Shown here piece after piece: positions 45,841 through 55,936 of a stretch of 64,000 bases of DNA (the first letter of the stretch is position 1; every line of letters starts with the position of its first letter). A program made the translations under genes and the position numbers. The stretch lies in contig NZ_JAERIT010000001.1 in NCBI RefSeq assembly GCF_017979475.1, positions 186,001 through 250,000 on the forward strand, given 5' to 3'. The DNA is from Helicobacter pullorum NCTC 12824. GTDB taxonomy: Bacteria > Campylobacterota > Campylobacteria > Campylobacterales > Helicobacteraceae. The notes below the pieces were generated by a model, which was not told the origin of the DNA, did not search any database, and saw only the letters and a program-made list of their open reading frames with translations.

Positions 45841-46527
45841 ATGAAAGAAGAAAATATGAAAGTTAGAAAGATTGCGATTTTGTTTAGCGGGAATGGCAGT
45901 AATTTAGAATCTTTGATACGCTGTTTGCATAAGAAGTATTTTAAGAGGTTGGGGGAATTTTCACTCAAAGATTCACAAGCAAGAGGATTTTTGATTGGCG
46001 GGATAGAATCGGAGTTTGTGGAGACAGATAAAGAGGACAAAGAGGCTTTTGGGGTTGAGGTGGTTTTGGCTCTTAGTAACAAGGCAAGTGCTTATGGGCT
46101 AGAGAGGGCTAAGAATCTAGGGGTTAAAACACAAGTTTTAGAGAGTGCGAAGTTTGCTAGACGAGAGGATTTTGATAGAGAGTTGGTTGGAATCTTGAAG
46201 CAATATTCGCTTGATTTGTGTGTTTTGGCGGGATTTATGCGGATTTTGACGCCTATTTTTACGCAAGCGGTGCAAGCAGTGAATATCCACCCTTCTCTTT
46301 TGCCGCTTTTTAAGGGAGCAAATGGAATTAAGGAAAGTTTTGAATCGCAAATGAAGCTTGGGGGAGTGAGTGTGCATTGGGTCAGTGATGAATTAGATGG
46401 TGGAGAGATTATCGCACAAGGTGTGGTGGAAAAAGACAAGGATTTGGAAAACTATGAATCAAAAATACATAAGTTGGAGCATTATTTGTATCCTTTAGCG
46501 GTTTTAGAGGCGTTAAAGAAAGTATAA
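45841..46527 (+). CDS. purN: Phosphoribosylglycinamide formyltransferase
   Basis: This roughly 228-residue enzyme transfers a formyl group from 10-formyl-THF in purine synthesis. The start ILFSGNGSNLESLI, the AGFMRILTPIF block and NIHPSLLPLFKGANG contain the catalytic Asn and His. SVHWVSDELDGGEIIAQ supplies the third residue. The frame is open from 45757; ATG 45841 or 45856 is the probable start. H. pylori lacks this gene, as I recall. Confidence 0.9.
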   Translation: MKEENMKVRKIAILFSGNGSNLESLIRCLHKKYFKRLGEFSLKDSQARGFLIGGIESEFVETDKEDKEAFGVEVVLALSNKASAYGLERAKNLGVKTQVLESAKFARREDFDRELVGILKQYSLDLCVLAGFMRILTPIFTQAVQAVNIHPSLLPLFKGANGIKESFESQMKLGGVSVHWVSDELDGGEIIAQGVVEKDKDLENYESKIHKLEHYLYPLAVLEALKKV

Positions 46528-46536
46528 GGGCATTGT

Positions 46537-47634
46537 GTGAAAAAGATTAAGGTATTGCATACAGAGTGGAGTAGTGGCTGGGGAGGTCAAGAGATAAGGA
46601 TTATTTCAGAAATGGAAATGATGCGGAATCTTGGTTGTGAGCTTGCGTTGGCTTGTAGGGAGGATTCTATGATACTTCCAAAAGCACAAGAAAAGGGCTT
46701 TAAAACTTATATTTTGCCTTTTGCAAGGAAGAGCGATTTTAAGACAATGTGGGAGATTGCAAAGATACTAAGGAATGAAAAGTATGATATTATTAACACA
46801 CATAGCGGAATTGATACTTGGTGCGGTGGGCTTGGAAGTTTATTGAGTGGGGCGAAATTTATCCGCACAAGGCATTTATCGACTCCTATTCACCCCTCAA
46901 GGTGGAATTTTATTAACAGTTTGGCGGATTTTATTATGACAACAGGAGAGAGTGTCAGGGAGACGATGATAAGGGATAATCGCATTAATCCTGCCAAAAT
47001 TATGTCAATTCCAACGGGAATTGATATGGAAATTTTTGATAAAGCAAAATATAATAAAGATGCAATGAAAGAAAAATACAAAATCCCAAAGGATAAAATT
47101 ATCATTGGAAATTTAGGTGTTTTGAGATATTTCAAGAGGCAAGATATTTTTATACATATTGCAAGGGAGATTCACAAAAAATATCCAAATACTTGCTTTG
47201 TGATTGCAGGAGATGGAGGGGGGAAAGAGTGGCTTAAAAATCTTGTTGTAGGTGGTGGGGAGATTGAAGATGCAAGCAAATATATCAAGCTTTTGGGGCA
47301 TGTTGCAAATCCAGCGGAATTTTTAAGCACTTTGGATGTGTTTATACTCACTTCAGATTCTCATGAGGGTGTGCCTCAAAGTCTTATGCAAGCTTTGGCT
47401 ATGGAGATTGTGAGTATTGCTAGTGATATTGGGAGCATTAGGGATTTGCATAATGGAAGCAATTTTGTTTTGACTAATAATCCTAATAAAGAGGAATTTT
47501 TGGAGGCTTTGGAGGGGATTTTGAGAGGGGATTTGAAGGTCAAACCTAGCCGAGAGTTTATCATAGATAATTTTTCTAAAGAAGTGATGGGAGAGAGGAT
47601 AGCAGAAGTATATTGGAAAGTATTAGAAAGATAA
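46537..47634 (+). CDS. Family 4 glycosyltransferase (LOS cluster)
   Basis: This 365-residue GT-B enzyme has an N-terminal acceptor domain (HTEWSSGWGGQEIRI with the Gly-rich loop) and a C-terminal nucleotide-sugar domain with GNLGVLRYFKRQD, SDSHEGVPQSLMQALAM and the E-x7-E region. It starts at GTG. It is the only plus-strand gene of the second glycan cluster, convergent with the CgtA-like gene. Probably adds a hexose to the lipooligosaccharide core; this is inference. Confidence 0.87.
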   Translation: MKKIKVLHTEWSSGWGGQEIRIISEMEMMRNLGCELALACREDSMILPKAQEKGFKTYILPFARKSDFKTMWEIAKILRNEKYDIINTHSGIDTWCGGLGSLLSGAKFIRTRHLSTPIHPSRWNFINSLADFIMTTGESVRETMIRDNRINPAKIMSIPTGIDMEIFDKAKYNKDAMKEKYKIPKDKIIIGNLGVLRYFKRQDIFIHIAREIHKKYPNTCFVIAGDGGGKEWLKNLVVGGGEIEDASKYIKLLGHVANPAEFLSTLDVFILTSDSHEGVPQSLMQALAMEIVSIASDIGSIRDLHNGSNFVLTNNPNKEEFLEALEGILRGDLKVKPSREFIIDNFSKEVMGERIAEVYWKVLER

Positions 47635-47640
47635 ATAAGA

Positions 47641-48726
47641 TTAGTTTTCTTTGGAGAAATCAAATCTTTTATAGAGTGAGAGAATGTAATCTTCATCTAG
47701 CATTTTTAAGTCTATTTCTGTGCCTAGGCTTGAATCACCACTGTTTAAAAATTCTTTAAGTGGAATCCCATTTTTTGCTAGATGTTGCCTTGAAGTTTTA
47801 ACATAAGGAAAGTGATAATGGCAAAGTTCGGAACGATAGATTCGATTATAAGGACTATGAATCCAAGCTTCCATAGAAATATAGTCTTTCATAGCTTCTT
47901 TTTGGGGTTTAGTTGGTTTGTTTTTGATAATTTGTTGACTATAGCTTAGTAGATTTACATGTATAATCCTTTCATGGAATTTTTTCCCTAAATTGCAAAT
48001 TAAATTTTGGTCTCCAGCTCGGTTGAAATATCCTCTTGGGCTTTTAGCTATAAAAACTTGATTGTTTTTTATATAAAAATCCATACGAGAGAGCGTTACA
48101 ATATCAGTCTGTTTGTTTGGCAAATAAAAACTCTTATAAAGCCTTTTGGCATCATAGATATGATCCACATCAATTTTAATAAACCATTCATTTTTGGGGA
48201 TAAAACTTAATACATAGTTACAATAGCTATAAAGTTTGTTTTCTTCTTTTGTGGGATTTTCTATAATGACTTTGTAAGGGTATTTGACGGGGATAAAGCT
48301 AGGGTATTGTTTGCAAAATTCTAAAATAATCTCTTCACTTCCATCATCACAATCATTATATCCAATGACTCCTCGCTGGATTGCTGGGAGAATAGAATCT
48401 AAACTTGCCCTTAGTGTTTTTGCTTCATTCTTTACACGCACATAAGCCCATGGGTTTAAAGGGGATTTTGGATTTTTAGAATTTGAATCAAAATCAAAGA
48501 AGCCATAATGCCTCCTATCTGTAGCATTTTTAGTTATGAAAAATTCATTGCTTATAGTGTTGATTTGTTCTGCAGTTTTGGGTGGGAGATAAGAATCAAC
48601 TTTGCCTAGCATAATGGTAATGCAGCGGTTTTCAATAGATTTTCTTAAATGTTGTCTTAGGGGTTTATAAGGGATAAAGGCACAAATAGTTTTTGCTAAA
48701 TAACGCTTAAAGATGGTTTGTAACAT
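47641..48726 (-). CDS. cgtA: CgtA-like beta-1,4-N-acetylgalactosaminyltransferase
   Basis: This 361-residue protein resembles, from memory, C. jejuni CgtA: shared blocks are [29 protein letters not shown]-like [42 protein letters not shown] and [19 protein letters not shown]. The DVDH carries the DxD. CgtA adds GalNAc to sialyl-lactose in ganglioside-mimic LOS. No sialyltransferase is in the window, so the acceptor here is unknown. Its start overlaps the next gene by 20 bp. Confidence 0.83.
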   Translation of the reverse strand: MLQTIFKRYLAKTICAFIPYKPLRQHLRKSIENRCITIMLGKVDSYLPPKTAEQINTISNEFFITKNATDRRHYGFFDFDSNSKNPKSPLNPWAYVRVKNEAKTLRASLDSILPAIQRGVIGYNDCDDGSEEIILEFCKQYPSFIPVKYPYKVIIENPTKEENKLYSYCNYVLSFIPKNEWFIKIDVDHIYDAKRLYKSFYLPNKQTDIVTLSRMDFYIKNNQVFIAKSPRGYFNRAGDQNLICNLGKKFHERIIHVNLLSYSQQIIKNKPTKPQKEAMKDYISMEAWIHSPYNRIYRSELCHYHFPYVKTSRQHLAKNGIPLKEFLNSGDSSLGTEIDLKMLDEDYILSLYKRFDFSKEN

Positions 48727-49852
48727 AGATTTCCTTTATTTTGGTTTGCAATATGGATTCTAAAAATTCATAGGTTTGCCTAGCGATAATTTGATAATCC
48801 ATTTTTTCTTTTGCAAGTTTAAATAAAGCTTGTTTTTTTGCTTTTAGGATTGTTGGTGGAGTGGAGAGGATTTGTGCTAGTGTATTAGAAATGGCATTAG
48901 AATCCAAAGTGGTAAAAAATGCAGTATTTTCATCAAAAAGTCGTAAATATTCTGGCAAGTCATTGATAAGTGGAATCACGCCATTGCTTGCATATTCCAT
49001 AGCTTTAATTGGGGAAGATACGCTATAAAGTGGCGTATTTGGAATAATTCCTAATCCAATATCATAGTTTGGAATGGTTTTTAGCATTTCTGTAAAAGAG
49101 AGTGGAGGGTAGAGCTTGATTCTGGAATCTTTTTGGCTTAATTGTGCGATGGCTTGGGTTTCTTTGTTGTTGCTTGGAGTAAAAATATCAAGAATAAAAT
49201 CGCCTTTGGTATGGCTAATAGAGGTAATAATTTCTAGTATTTGGCGATTTTTGTCTATTGTGCCGATGTAAAGGAATTTTAGAGGCGTGTGGATATTTTG
49301 AAGATTTTGTTGTATAGCATTTAAATCGCAATTTTCAAAATCAATTCCACTTGGAATGATATGAATAGGTATCTTGAGTTGTGGTTGGAATTGACTTTGG
49401 AGTTGTGGAGTCATTGTGATGTATCCAGCGCATTTTTCTAAGATTTTTGCGTGGAGATAATATTTGATTTTGTATTCTATGCTTTTCCTCCAAACTGCTT
49501 TTTTGTCTCTTTTTGCCTCGTAGATTCTGCGATAATCGTGAGGGAATGTTTCCCAAAAGAGGATTTTTGGGTGAAAAGGCAAAAGCTGCTTGGCTGTGGG
49601 ATAGAAATTTCGGACTATGATTAAGTCGAAATCAAGTAAATTGAAGTTTAATTGCATTAGTGTTTTGATGAATTTTCTATGTTTTGTAGAGTAGGGAAAC
49701 ACAAATTTTTTGTCCCGCAAATAAACTTGTTTTTCTTTTGTGAAATATACGCTATAAACCTCACAATATTGTAAAATATATTTTTCAAAAATACCTTTAA
49801 TAGCCGTTTCTTCTTCGTTGTATTGTTTGTCGGTTATACAGAGGATTCGCAT
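48707..49852 (-). CDS. Family 1/4 glycosyltransferase
   Basis: This 381-residue GT-B protein has an N-terminal domain with [32 protein letters not shown] as the linker, then [15 protein letters not shown], and [24 protein letters not shown] as the C-terminal donor-binding part. Probably acts on LOS or capsule intermediates at the inner membrane. No specificity can be given. Confidence 0.84.
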   Translation of the reverse strand: MRILCITDKQYNEEETAIKGIFEKYILQYCEVYSVYFTKEKQVYLRDKKFVFPYSTKHRKFIKTLMQLNFNLLDFDLIIVRNFYPTAKQLLPFHPKILFWETFPHDYRRIYEAKRDKKAVWRKSIEYKIKYYLHAKILEKCAGYITMTPQLQSQFQPQLKIPIHIIPSGIDFENCDLNAIQQNLQNIHTPLKFLYIGTIDKNRQILEIITSISHTKGDFILDIFTPSNNKETQAIAQLSQKDSRIKLYPPLSFTEMLKTIPNYDIGLGIIPNTPLYSVSSPIKAMEYASNGVIPLINDLPEYLRLFDENTAFFTTLDSNAISNTLAQILSTPPTILKAKKQALFKLAKEKMDYQIIARQTYEFLESILQTKIKEIYVTNHL

Positions 49853-49861
49853 AGAGTACCT

Positions 49862-50944
49862 TTAGTTGTCAAATATCTTTTGCCATTTTAGCAAAATCAC
49901 TTCCTTACTAAACTTCTCTTGTGCTATTTCTTTTGCTCTTTTACCCATAGATTCTCTTAAATTTTGATTTTGCATTAAAGCTTTTAGTTTCTCTGCATAG
50001 TCTTCTAAATCTCCATCAGAAATCAAAAATCCACTTTTTTCATTTTCTATAATATCACTTGGACCTGTATTAATATCAAAGGCAATGCAAGGCAAACCAA
50101 AAGATTCTGCTTCAATAAGCACCATACCAAAGCCTTCAAAATGACTCGTCATTACATAAATACTAGCTTTTAAATATTCTTGTTCTATTGTATTAGTAAA
50201 GGGTTTTAGAATAATAGAATCTTGGAGATTTTTAGAATGGATTTTAGATAAAATTTGCTCTTTTAGTGGCCCATCACCTACAATGCAGAGCTTCCACTCA
50301 TGGAATTTTGGGTTTTGTCGCACGATTTCCCAGATGTCAATGAGGCGAAAGAAGCCTTTTTGATCACCTTTATCCATGCGACCGACGCTTAAGATGATTT
50401 TTGATTCTAAAGTACTAAAATCTTCAGGGATAGTAGGCAGGAAGTTTGGAATCACTGCTATGTTTTTATGGAGCTTTTGCCAGTGATTCAATTCTTTTGT
50501 GGATAGCACTACAAGTTTATCAAATAAGGCGATTCTTGGTGGGAATAGAGGCTTTTTGTTTAAGTATTTTTTGTAAGCATTTTCAAAGGAATTATGAAAG
50601 AGGCGGATATAAGTTGTATTTTTTTGTTTGAAAAAAGGATAGAGGAGATTATTGACAATAAGAATATTCTTGCTGTCTTTGGGTAAAAGCTTATTAATGC
50701 GATGAGAAAATCGTAATTTGTCCCATAGGCTATTAAGTTTAAAATCGGGATAAATTCCATCAAAATAAATGATTTTTATATTTTTTGGGAAGTTGTAAGT
50801 TGCAGGTAGTGTTTCATTGGCTTTATGGCAACTTATAAGCGTAATATCATAGTGATTGCATAAGAGGTTGCAAAGATTGCTAACTACTCTTTCTATCCCT
50901 CCAAAGGTGGTGATATCTGAAAGGAGGATGAAAAGCTTAGGCAT
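49862..50944 (-). CDS. Family 4 glycosyltransferase
   Basis: This 360-residue GT-B protein has TTFGGIERVVSNLCNLL at the N-terminus (GG loop), LVVLSTKELNHW, SVGRMDKGDQKGF and SHFEGFGMVLIEAESFGLPCIAFD. The last is the canonical E-x7-E donor motif of GT4. Sits 9 bp from the next gene and overlaps the upstream capsule-synthesis-like gene by 8 bp, so all belong to one operon. Confidence 0.9.
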   Translation of the reverse strand: MPKLFILLSDITTFGGIERVVSNLCNLLCNHYDITLISCHKANETLPATYNFPKNIKIIYFDGIYPDFKLNSLWDKLRFSHRINKLLPKDSKNILIVNNLLYPFFKQKNTTYIRLFHNSFENAYKKYLNKKPLFPPRIALFDKLVVLSTKELNHWQKLHKNIAVIPNFLPTIPEDFSTLESKIILSVGRMDKGDQKGFFRLIDIWEIVRQNPKFHEWKLCIVGDGPLKEQILSKIHSKNLQDSIILKPFTNTIEQEYLKASIYVMTSHFEGFGMVLIEAESFGLPCIAFDINTGPSDIIENEKSGFLISDGDLEDYAEKLKALMQNQNLRESMGKRAKEIAQEKFSKEVILLKWQKIFDN

Positions 50945-52355
50945 TGTATTGCCTTTTGTGGTGTTTGGATATTGTCATAAATAGATTTTGTAGTGAAGTA
51001 TCATAGTTTTGATTATTTATTTCAAATGTATGTTTATTGATAATATCTTCTAAATCTGAGTAATTTGGTTTCCAGTTTCCTTGTTCTATTTTTTGAAGTG
51101 CTTGACTTAATGTTTCCAAAGAAGTAACTTTGAAAGTATCACTTAATAATTCACTAAAATTAAGTGAATCTCCGAAAATAATAACAGGTTTTTTGAAAGT
51201 GATAGCTTCTAATATTGAGGAGCCAGTTATTGATATTGTAGCTTTGCAATTTTGAATCAAATTCAATCCTCTAATTTTAGAGTTTATGAGTACCGTATTT
51301 TTAGTATTTTTAATTTGTTGATAATATTTTGGAGTTCGATAGAATTCAATATTTTTTAAAAAAAAGTCATGATCTTTGTATATTGTAAATTGATGCGGAT
51401 GCTCTTTGACATATAATTTCCAACCTTTTGGTAACAATTCTGCTACGAGCTTGATAATATATAATTGATTTTCAAGAGGAGTTCTTACCATAATGGATGC
51501 TTCTGGTTCAAAATGTAATGGGTAATAGATATAATTTTCTTGAATTGAAGGGGAGGGGTCTGAAATCTGATCGTAATATTTTTGTAAATTCCTTACATAT
51601 GTTATTTGATGATGAAATTTGTATTTTTCAAGAAAATGATTTATATGGCTTGAACTATCACGATAGAAAATTTTATGCGGGCTAGCAATTGAATATCTAA
51701 AGGAGCGTAAAATATTTTTTATTTTTTTATGGTAAGGATATTTAAGGTGGTGAAGAAAGTTGGTAGTATCTTGTGTTAATGCTTTGAGATATTTTTGTAG
51801 ATTTACTTGTGGTAAATTTGCTTTGGATAAATCCAAAAAAGTTCTATCGTTCAAATGTAATATCTGATGAATGCTTTTTTTTCCAAAGCCGGAAGCTACC
51901 GCAATATTATAAACCGGAATATTATAATGTATAGCAATATCTATAGGAATGCTATCCCAATGTCCACCATGTTCGAGGTCTGTAATTATTAATAAATCAA
52001 TTTTATTATTTTGAAAAAAATTTAACCAAAATGATAGGGCGGTATAGTATCTATATTGAATAATTCCAAGATCTGATGTTAGTCTATGATAGTAACGTTC
52101 AACTTTTAATTGAGTATTTTTGAAAATTTTAATTTCTTCATATGTAAGATTATAATTGCTTGTATGAATATTATTAAACTCTATATCACTTGGAAATTTT
52201 GGATAAAGTATAGTGTTAGATAAGTTTTTTTTGTAAAGTTTTTTGATATTTGGGATACATTTATTGTCTAAAATAATCAGTTCTATTTTAAAGAGATTGG
52301 TAGCAAGGATTGATTTTAAGAATTTATTATCATCTAGTAAAATAATTTTATACAT
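50937..52355 (-). CDS. Capsule-polysaccharide-synthesis-like protein
   Basis: This 472-residue protein has a C-terminal region (about 285-450) resembling the KpsS/LipB or surface-carbohydrate synthesis fold: YVKEHPHQF, NTVLINSKIRGLNLIQNCKATISITGSSILEAITFKKPVIIFG. The N-terminal half is very AT-rich and less familiar, with a DLEHGGHWDSIPIDIAIHY stretch. A transferase role is likely; substrate unknown. Confidence 0.7.
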   Translation of the reverse strand: MYKIILLDDNKFLKSILATNLFKIELIILDNKCIPNIKKLYKKNLSNTILYPKFPSDIEFNNIHTSNYNLTYEEIKIFKNTQLKVERYYHRLTSDLGIIQYRYYTALSFWLNFFQNNKIDLLIITDLEHGGHWDSIPIDIAIHYNIPVYNIAVASGFGKKSIHQILHLNDRTFLDLSKANLPQVNLQKYLKALTQDTTNFLHHLKYPYHKKIKNILRSFRYSIASPHKIFYRDSSSHINHFLEKYKFHHQITYVRNLQKYYDQISDPSPSIQENYIYYPLHFEPEASIMVRTPLENQLYIIKLVAELLPKGWKLYVKEHPHQFTIYKDHDFFLKNIEFYRTPKYYQQIKNTKNTVLINSKIRGLNLIQNCKATISITGSSILEAITFKKPVIIFGDSLNFSELLSDTFKVTSLETLSQALQKIEQGNWKPNYSDLEDIINKHTFEINNQNYDTSLQNLFMTISKHHKRQYNA

Positions 52356-52387
52356 TTTTAAACCTTTGAATATAATATTAATTTACT

Positions 52388-53254
52388 TTAGTTGCATTCC
52401 GCAGTGTAAAAATCACCATTGGGCATTTTGCTTACTATCAGAGAGGAAAGACTTTTGTTTTTAAAAGGTGAAACTGAGACTTGATTCTCCCCCAGCAATT
52501 TTATATAGGCATTATTGCCTATTTTTTTGCAAGTGCTATAATTTTGAAAGTATGAGGTGTAGTGAATGATGTATAAACTATTTTTTTCAATAAAAGTAAT
52601 AGTGGATGTTAATATGTAAGGTAGTGCAATTGCAATAAAAATGGTGATGCTAAGTATAAAACAGCGGAAATGTGTTTTATGGTGAAAGCCAAAAAAGAAA
52701 ACTGCAGTATTTGTAATATATGTTGAAATTTTTTGTATTTGCTGGTTAAAGAAATTTCCAAGCGGAGCATATAGAACATATAATAATTTTAACGGGATAT
52801 CAACTAATATTCTAATTGTAAAATATAAAAAAGGCATAATAATGGAAAGGAATAAAATAAGACATAAAATGATAATGAAAGAGAATAGCAAATTAAACCA
52901 ATATATGGCATCAGTATATGTGTCTGGTAAAACTTTTAAAATTAATGAAATATATTCTTTGGATAATATTGTAGAAAAGCCATAGATAATGTAGCCGACA
53001 AGAAAACAAAATAGATAAAGCATGTATTGTAATTTCTTGAAATATATTAGTAATCGTTTTATTATTTTTGATAAATCTATAACGGTTGGGATAAATATGC
53101 TTATTGTGGGCAATATAAGAAAGGCAATGGAGAATTGATTAAAATGGATAAAAAATACAGTCATTCCAACTATTCCAGCAAGTCCAATTATATATAGCCA
53201 GTAATAATAATTTTTAGCAACCAAGTATAGATTTTTATCGAAAGAAATCCGCAA
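52388..53254 (-). CDS. Predicted polytopic membrane protein
   Basis: This 288-residue protein has about six hydrophobic stretches (for example YYYWLYIIGLAGIVGMTVFF, YMLYLFCFLVGYIIYGF, FIIILCLILFLSIIMPF) and a short C-terminal soluble part with CKKIGNNAYIKLLG. No family is recognised. It lies between the capsule-synthesis-like gene and the heptosyltransferase-family gene, so it may aid LOS assembly; that is only context. Confidence 0.65.
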   Translation of the reverse strand: MRISFDKNLYLVAKNYYYWLYIIGLAGIVGMTVFFIHFNQFSIAFLILPTISIFIPTVIDLSKIIKRLLIYFKKLQYMLYLFCFLVGYIIYGFSTILSKEYISLILKVLPDTYTDAIYWFNLLFSFIIILCLILFLSIIMPFLYFTIRILVDIPLKLLYVLYAPLGNFFNQQIQKISTYITNTAVFFFGFHHKTHFRCFILSITIFIAIALPYILTSTITFIEKNSLYIIHYTSYFQNYSTCKKIGNNAYIKLLGENQVSVSPFKNKSLSSLIVSKMPNGDFYTAECN

Positions 53255-53337
53255 ATGTTATCCTTAAATTAAGTAAATCTATTGAGCTTGAAATTATAGC
53301 AAAAATTTAAATTTTTGAAAGAATTTGCGTTAGTTCC

Positions 53338-54361
53338 TTAAACACTTGCTTGTGCGTGATAGGCTCTTTTTGGCAAATTTTCTATATGGATTTCTCTATC
53401 TTGCAAGATTCCACTGCCCTTTGGGTTTGCTCCCCCTAAAAATAAAGCAATGCTTGGAATCTTCAAAGCACCTGCAAGATGCATAGGTCCTGTATCGCCC
53501 GTGATAAGACAATCAAGAGATTTTAGAAAAAAGGGAAGTTCATCGATTTTGTATTTACCGCAGACATTATGGACTTTGTTGTGGAGATTACTTGGAAGCA
53601 AAGAGTAGATTTTTTCGCAATATATTTTTTCTTGGTTTGTCCCACTTAAGGAAATTTCTGCATTAGTGAAATGTCCTAGAATCTCTTGTGCAAGTTTGGC
53701 AAAATTTTCTACTCCCCATTCTCGTTGGGGTTTGCTTGTTCGCATTTGAAACCCTATTCTAAGCCCCCCCCCCCAGAGCTTTTTTGGCTATAAAATCATG
53801 GTATTTTGAGGGGAGTTTCATTGTGATATTGGAATTTTCTTTTAGAGTAATGTATTCTAAGGTTTTTAGGCTTAGAGGGATAAAATGTGCAGCCATATCT
53901 CGTGAGAGCTTTGTAGAAAGCAGAGATTCGTGCTTGCCATTTCTTGGAGTTTTGAGGATATATTTTGCACCACTTAGAATCGCAGTTGGAATATCTTGTG
54001 GTCCATTGGAGTGATACATTAAAATCAAATCAGGTTTTAAGGCACGTATTTGGAAAATATTTTTTAAAAATCCCTTATAGCCTTTATCATAAAGGATAAA
54101 ATCATCTACAAATTCATAATCTTTAAAAAGTGGGTAAATATTTTTTGCGATAAATAAAGCAATCTTTGCATTTGGAAAAGCCTCTCTTGTAGCTACAATC
54201 GCAGGGGTTCGCATAAGAGTATCACCTAAGGCGGTGTTAGAAAAAATAACAATGCTTTGGATATTTTCTAGTTTGGTTGGTTTGGGGAGCTTGATGATGG
54301 GATTTTTCTTGAGATAAAATTTGACCCATAAATTAGTCAAAAAGGTATAAACTGCTTTCAT
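53338..54361 (-). CDS. Phase-variable heptosyltransferase-family (GT9) protein, OFF state
   Basis: The first frame (53759-54361) encodes 200 residues of a GT9 N-terminal domain, with IVIFSNTALGDTLMRTPAIVATREAFP. It stops in LGGGA-stop at a G11 tract (53764-53774). The C-terminal domain continues in another frame as FQMRTSKPQREWG... and includes CLITGDTGPMHLAGALKIP, the GT9 donor motif. With G10 or G13 the two join into about 340 residues. The enzyme would add a heptose or related sugar to the LOS core. Two bases separate its start from the rny end. Confidence 0.87.
53764..53774 (-). repeat. Poly-G/C tract of 11 in the heptosyltransferase gene
   Basis: Eleven C on the plus strand. The coding frame needs 10, 13 or 16 G, so this read shows the gene switched off. 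Confidence 0.97.
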
Positions 54362-54364
54362 CGG

Positions 54365-55936
54365 TTATTCTGCTATCGCACAAGCTCTTGTTTCGCGTAT
54401 CACGCTTACCTTGACTTCACCAGGGTATTGCACGCTTGCTTCTATGTCTTTGGCGATTTCTCTAGCTAGCAGATAAGATTCATCATCGCTAATATCTTCA
54501 GATTTCACGATTACTCGCACTTCTCGTCCTGCATTGATTGCATAAGCATGCAAAACTCCCATTTTTGAAAGTGCAATTCGCTCAATCTCGCTTACTCTTC
54601 TTAGATAATTTTCTAGCACTTCTCGTCTTGCACCCGGACGCGCTGCAGAGAGAGAATCAGCAGCACAAACAGCGGCAGCTTCGATGCTTTTAATCTCTTC
54701 ATCGCCGTGGTGGGATAAAATTGCGTTTAAAACCACAGGGTGTTCGTTGTATCGCCTTGCAATTTCAGCCCCAAGTTCTACATGGCTACCTTTGAAATCA
54801 TGTGTCCTAGCCTTGCCTATATCATGGAGTAATCCTGCTCTTGTGGCAAGTAGGCAATCTCCCCCTAATTCTGCTGCAATGATTCCAGCAAGGTTTGCAA
54901 CTTCTAGGCTGTGAGCTAAGGCATTTTGTCCATAGCTTGCACGATAACGCAATTTTCCTATGAGCTTTTGGATATCAGGATGGATATTTCCAAGCCCCAA
55001 ATCAAGAGTAACTCTCTGCCCCTCTTCAAAGATATTTTGTTCAAATTCATCATAGCATTTTTGATAGATTTCTTCGATTCTAGCTGGTTGGATTCTACCA
55101 TCTTCGATGAGTCTTTGGATAGTCTGCACCGCAATAGAGCGGCGATAGAGATTGTGTGAGCTTACAATAATCACACCGGGTGTATCATCAATGATAATAT
55201 CCACGCCACAAATCATTTCTAATGTTTTGATATTTCGTCCTTCTTTGCCGATAATTCTAGCTTTCATCTCATCATTAGGCAGTATGATTGTATGGATAAG
55301 TCTCTCAGCGGCAAATTCACCTGCAAAACGCGAGGTTGCTTGTGCTAAAATATAAGTAGCTTTTGCTTTGGCTTCTTCTTTGGCTTGATTTTCTATTTTT
55401 CTTAAGAATTGTGCAATTTCTTGCCTTGATTCTTCTGTGATTTTTTCAAAAAGAAGTTTTTTTGCTTCATTTTTGGTGATAGAATTGACGGCTGTGAGAT
55501 GATGAGTGAGTTCTTCTAGCTTTTCTTGGTAATTATTCTTGAGTTTTTTGAGGGATTCTCTTTCTTGAGAGAGATTGTTTTTGTCTCTGCGGATAAGCTG
55601 TTTTTCTTGCTCTAGCTTACAATATTCGCGTTCGATTTGTTGATTTTCTTTGAGCTTTACTTTTTCTAATTCCAAAAGATTATTTTCGTATTCTTTGATA
55701 ATCTTAGCAGTTTCTCTTTCGTATTTTTGTTGAGATTCTATTTCTAGCTCTTTGGCTTTGATTCTTGATTCTTGAAGAATCTTCTCTGCCTCATATTCTA
55801 TGGCTTTTGCCTTTGCCTTTGATTGTTCGAGTAAAACTTCTAAATTAGCATTAGAAAGTTTGCGTGAAATAAGGTAGCTTCCACCGCCAGCGACTAAGGC
55901 TGATAAAGCGGAGCTTATTATAATCCAAGTTATCAT
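54365..55936 (-). CDS. rny: Ribonuclease Y
   Basis: This 523-residue membrane-anchored endoribonuclease starts bulk mRNA decay. An N-terminal membrane segment (WIIISSALSALVAGGGSYLI) precedes a long coiled coil to about 175, a KH domain with GKEGRNIKTLEMICGVD, and an HD domain with ATRAGLLHDIGKA. The N-terminal codons overlap the 3' end of the next upstream gene by 86 bp. Confidence 0.95.
   Translation of the reverse strand: MITWIIISSALSALVAGGGSYLISRKLSNANLEVLLEQSKAKAKAIEYEAEKILQESRIKAKELEIESQQKYERETAKIIKEYENNLLELEKVKLKENQQIEREYCKLEQEKQLIRRDKNNLSQERESLKKLKNNYQEKLEELTHHLTAVNSITKNEAKKLLFEKITEESRQEIAQFLRKIENQAKEEAKAKATYILAQATSRFAGEFAAERLIHTIILPNDEMKARIIGKEGRNIKTLEMICGVDIIIDDTPGVIIVSSHNLYRRSIAVQTIQRLIEDGRIQPARIEEIYQKCYDEFEQNIFEEGQRVTLDLGLGNIHPDIQKLIGKLRYRASYGQNALAHSLEVANLAGIIAAELGGDCLLATRAGLLHDIGKARTHDFKGSHVELGAEIARRYNEHPVVLNAILSHHGDEEIKSIEAAAVCAADSLSAARPGARREVLENYLRRVSEIERIALSKMGVLHAYAINAGREVRVIVKSEDISDDESYLLAREIAKDIEASVQYPGEVKVSVIRETRACAIAE

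Noticed and set aside
47214-47224. G6 run in the GT4 gene as a phase-variation tract
   Set aside because: Too short compared with the 11-13 base tracts; encodes part of a normal glycine loop.
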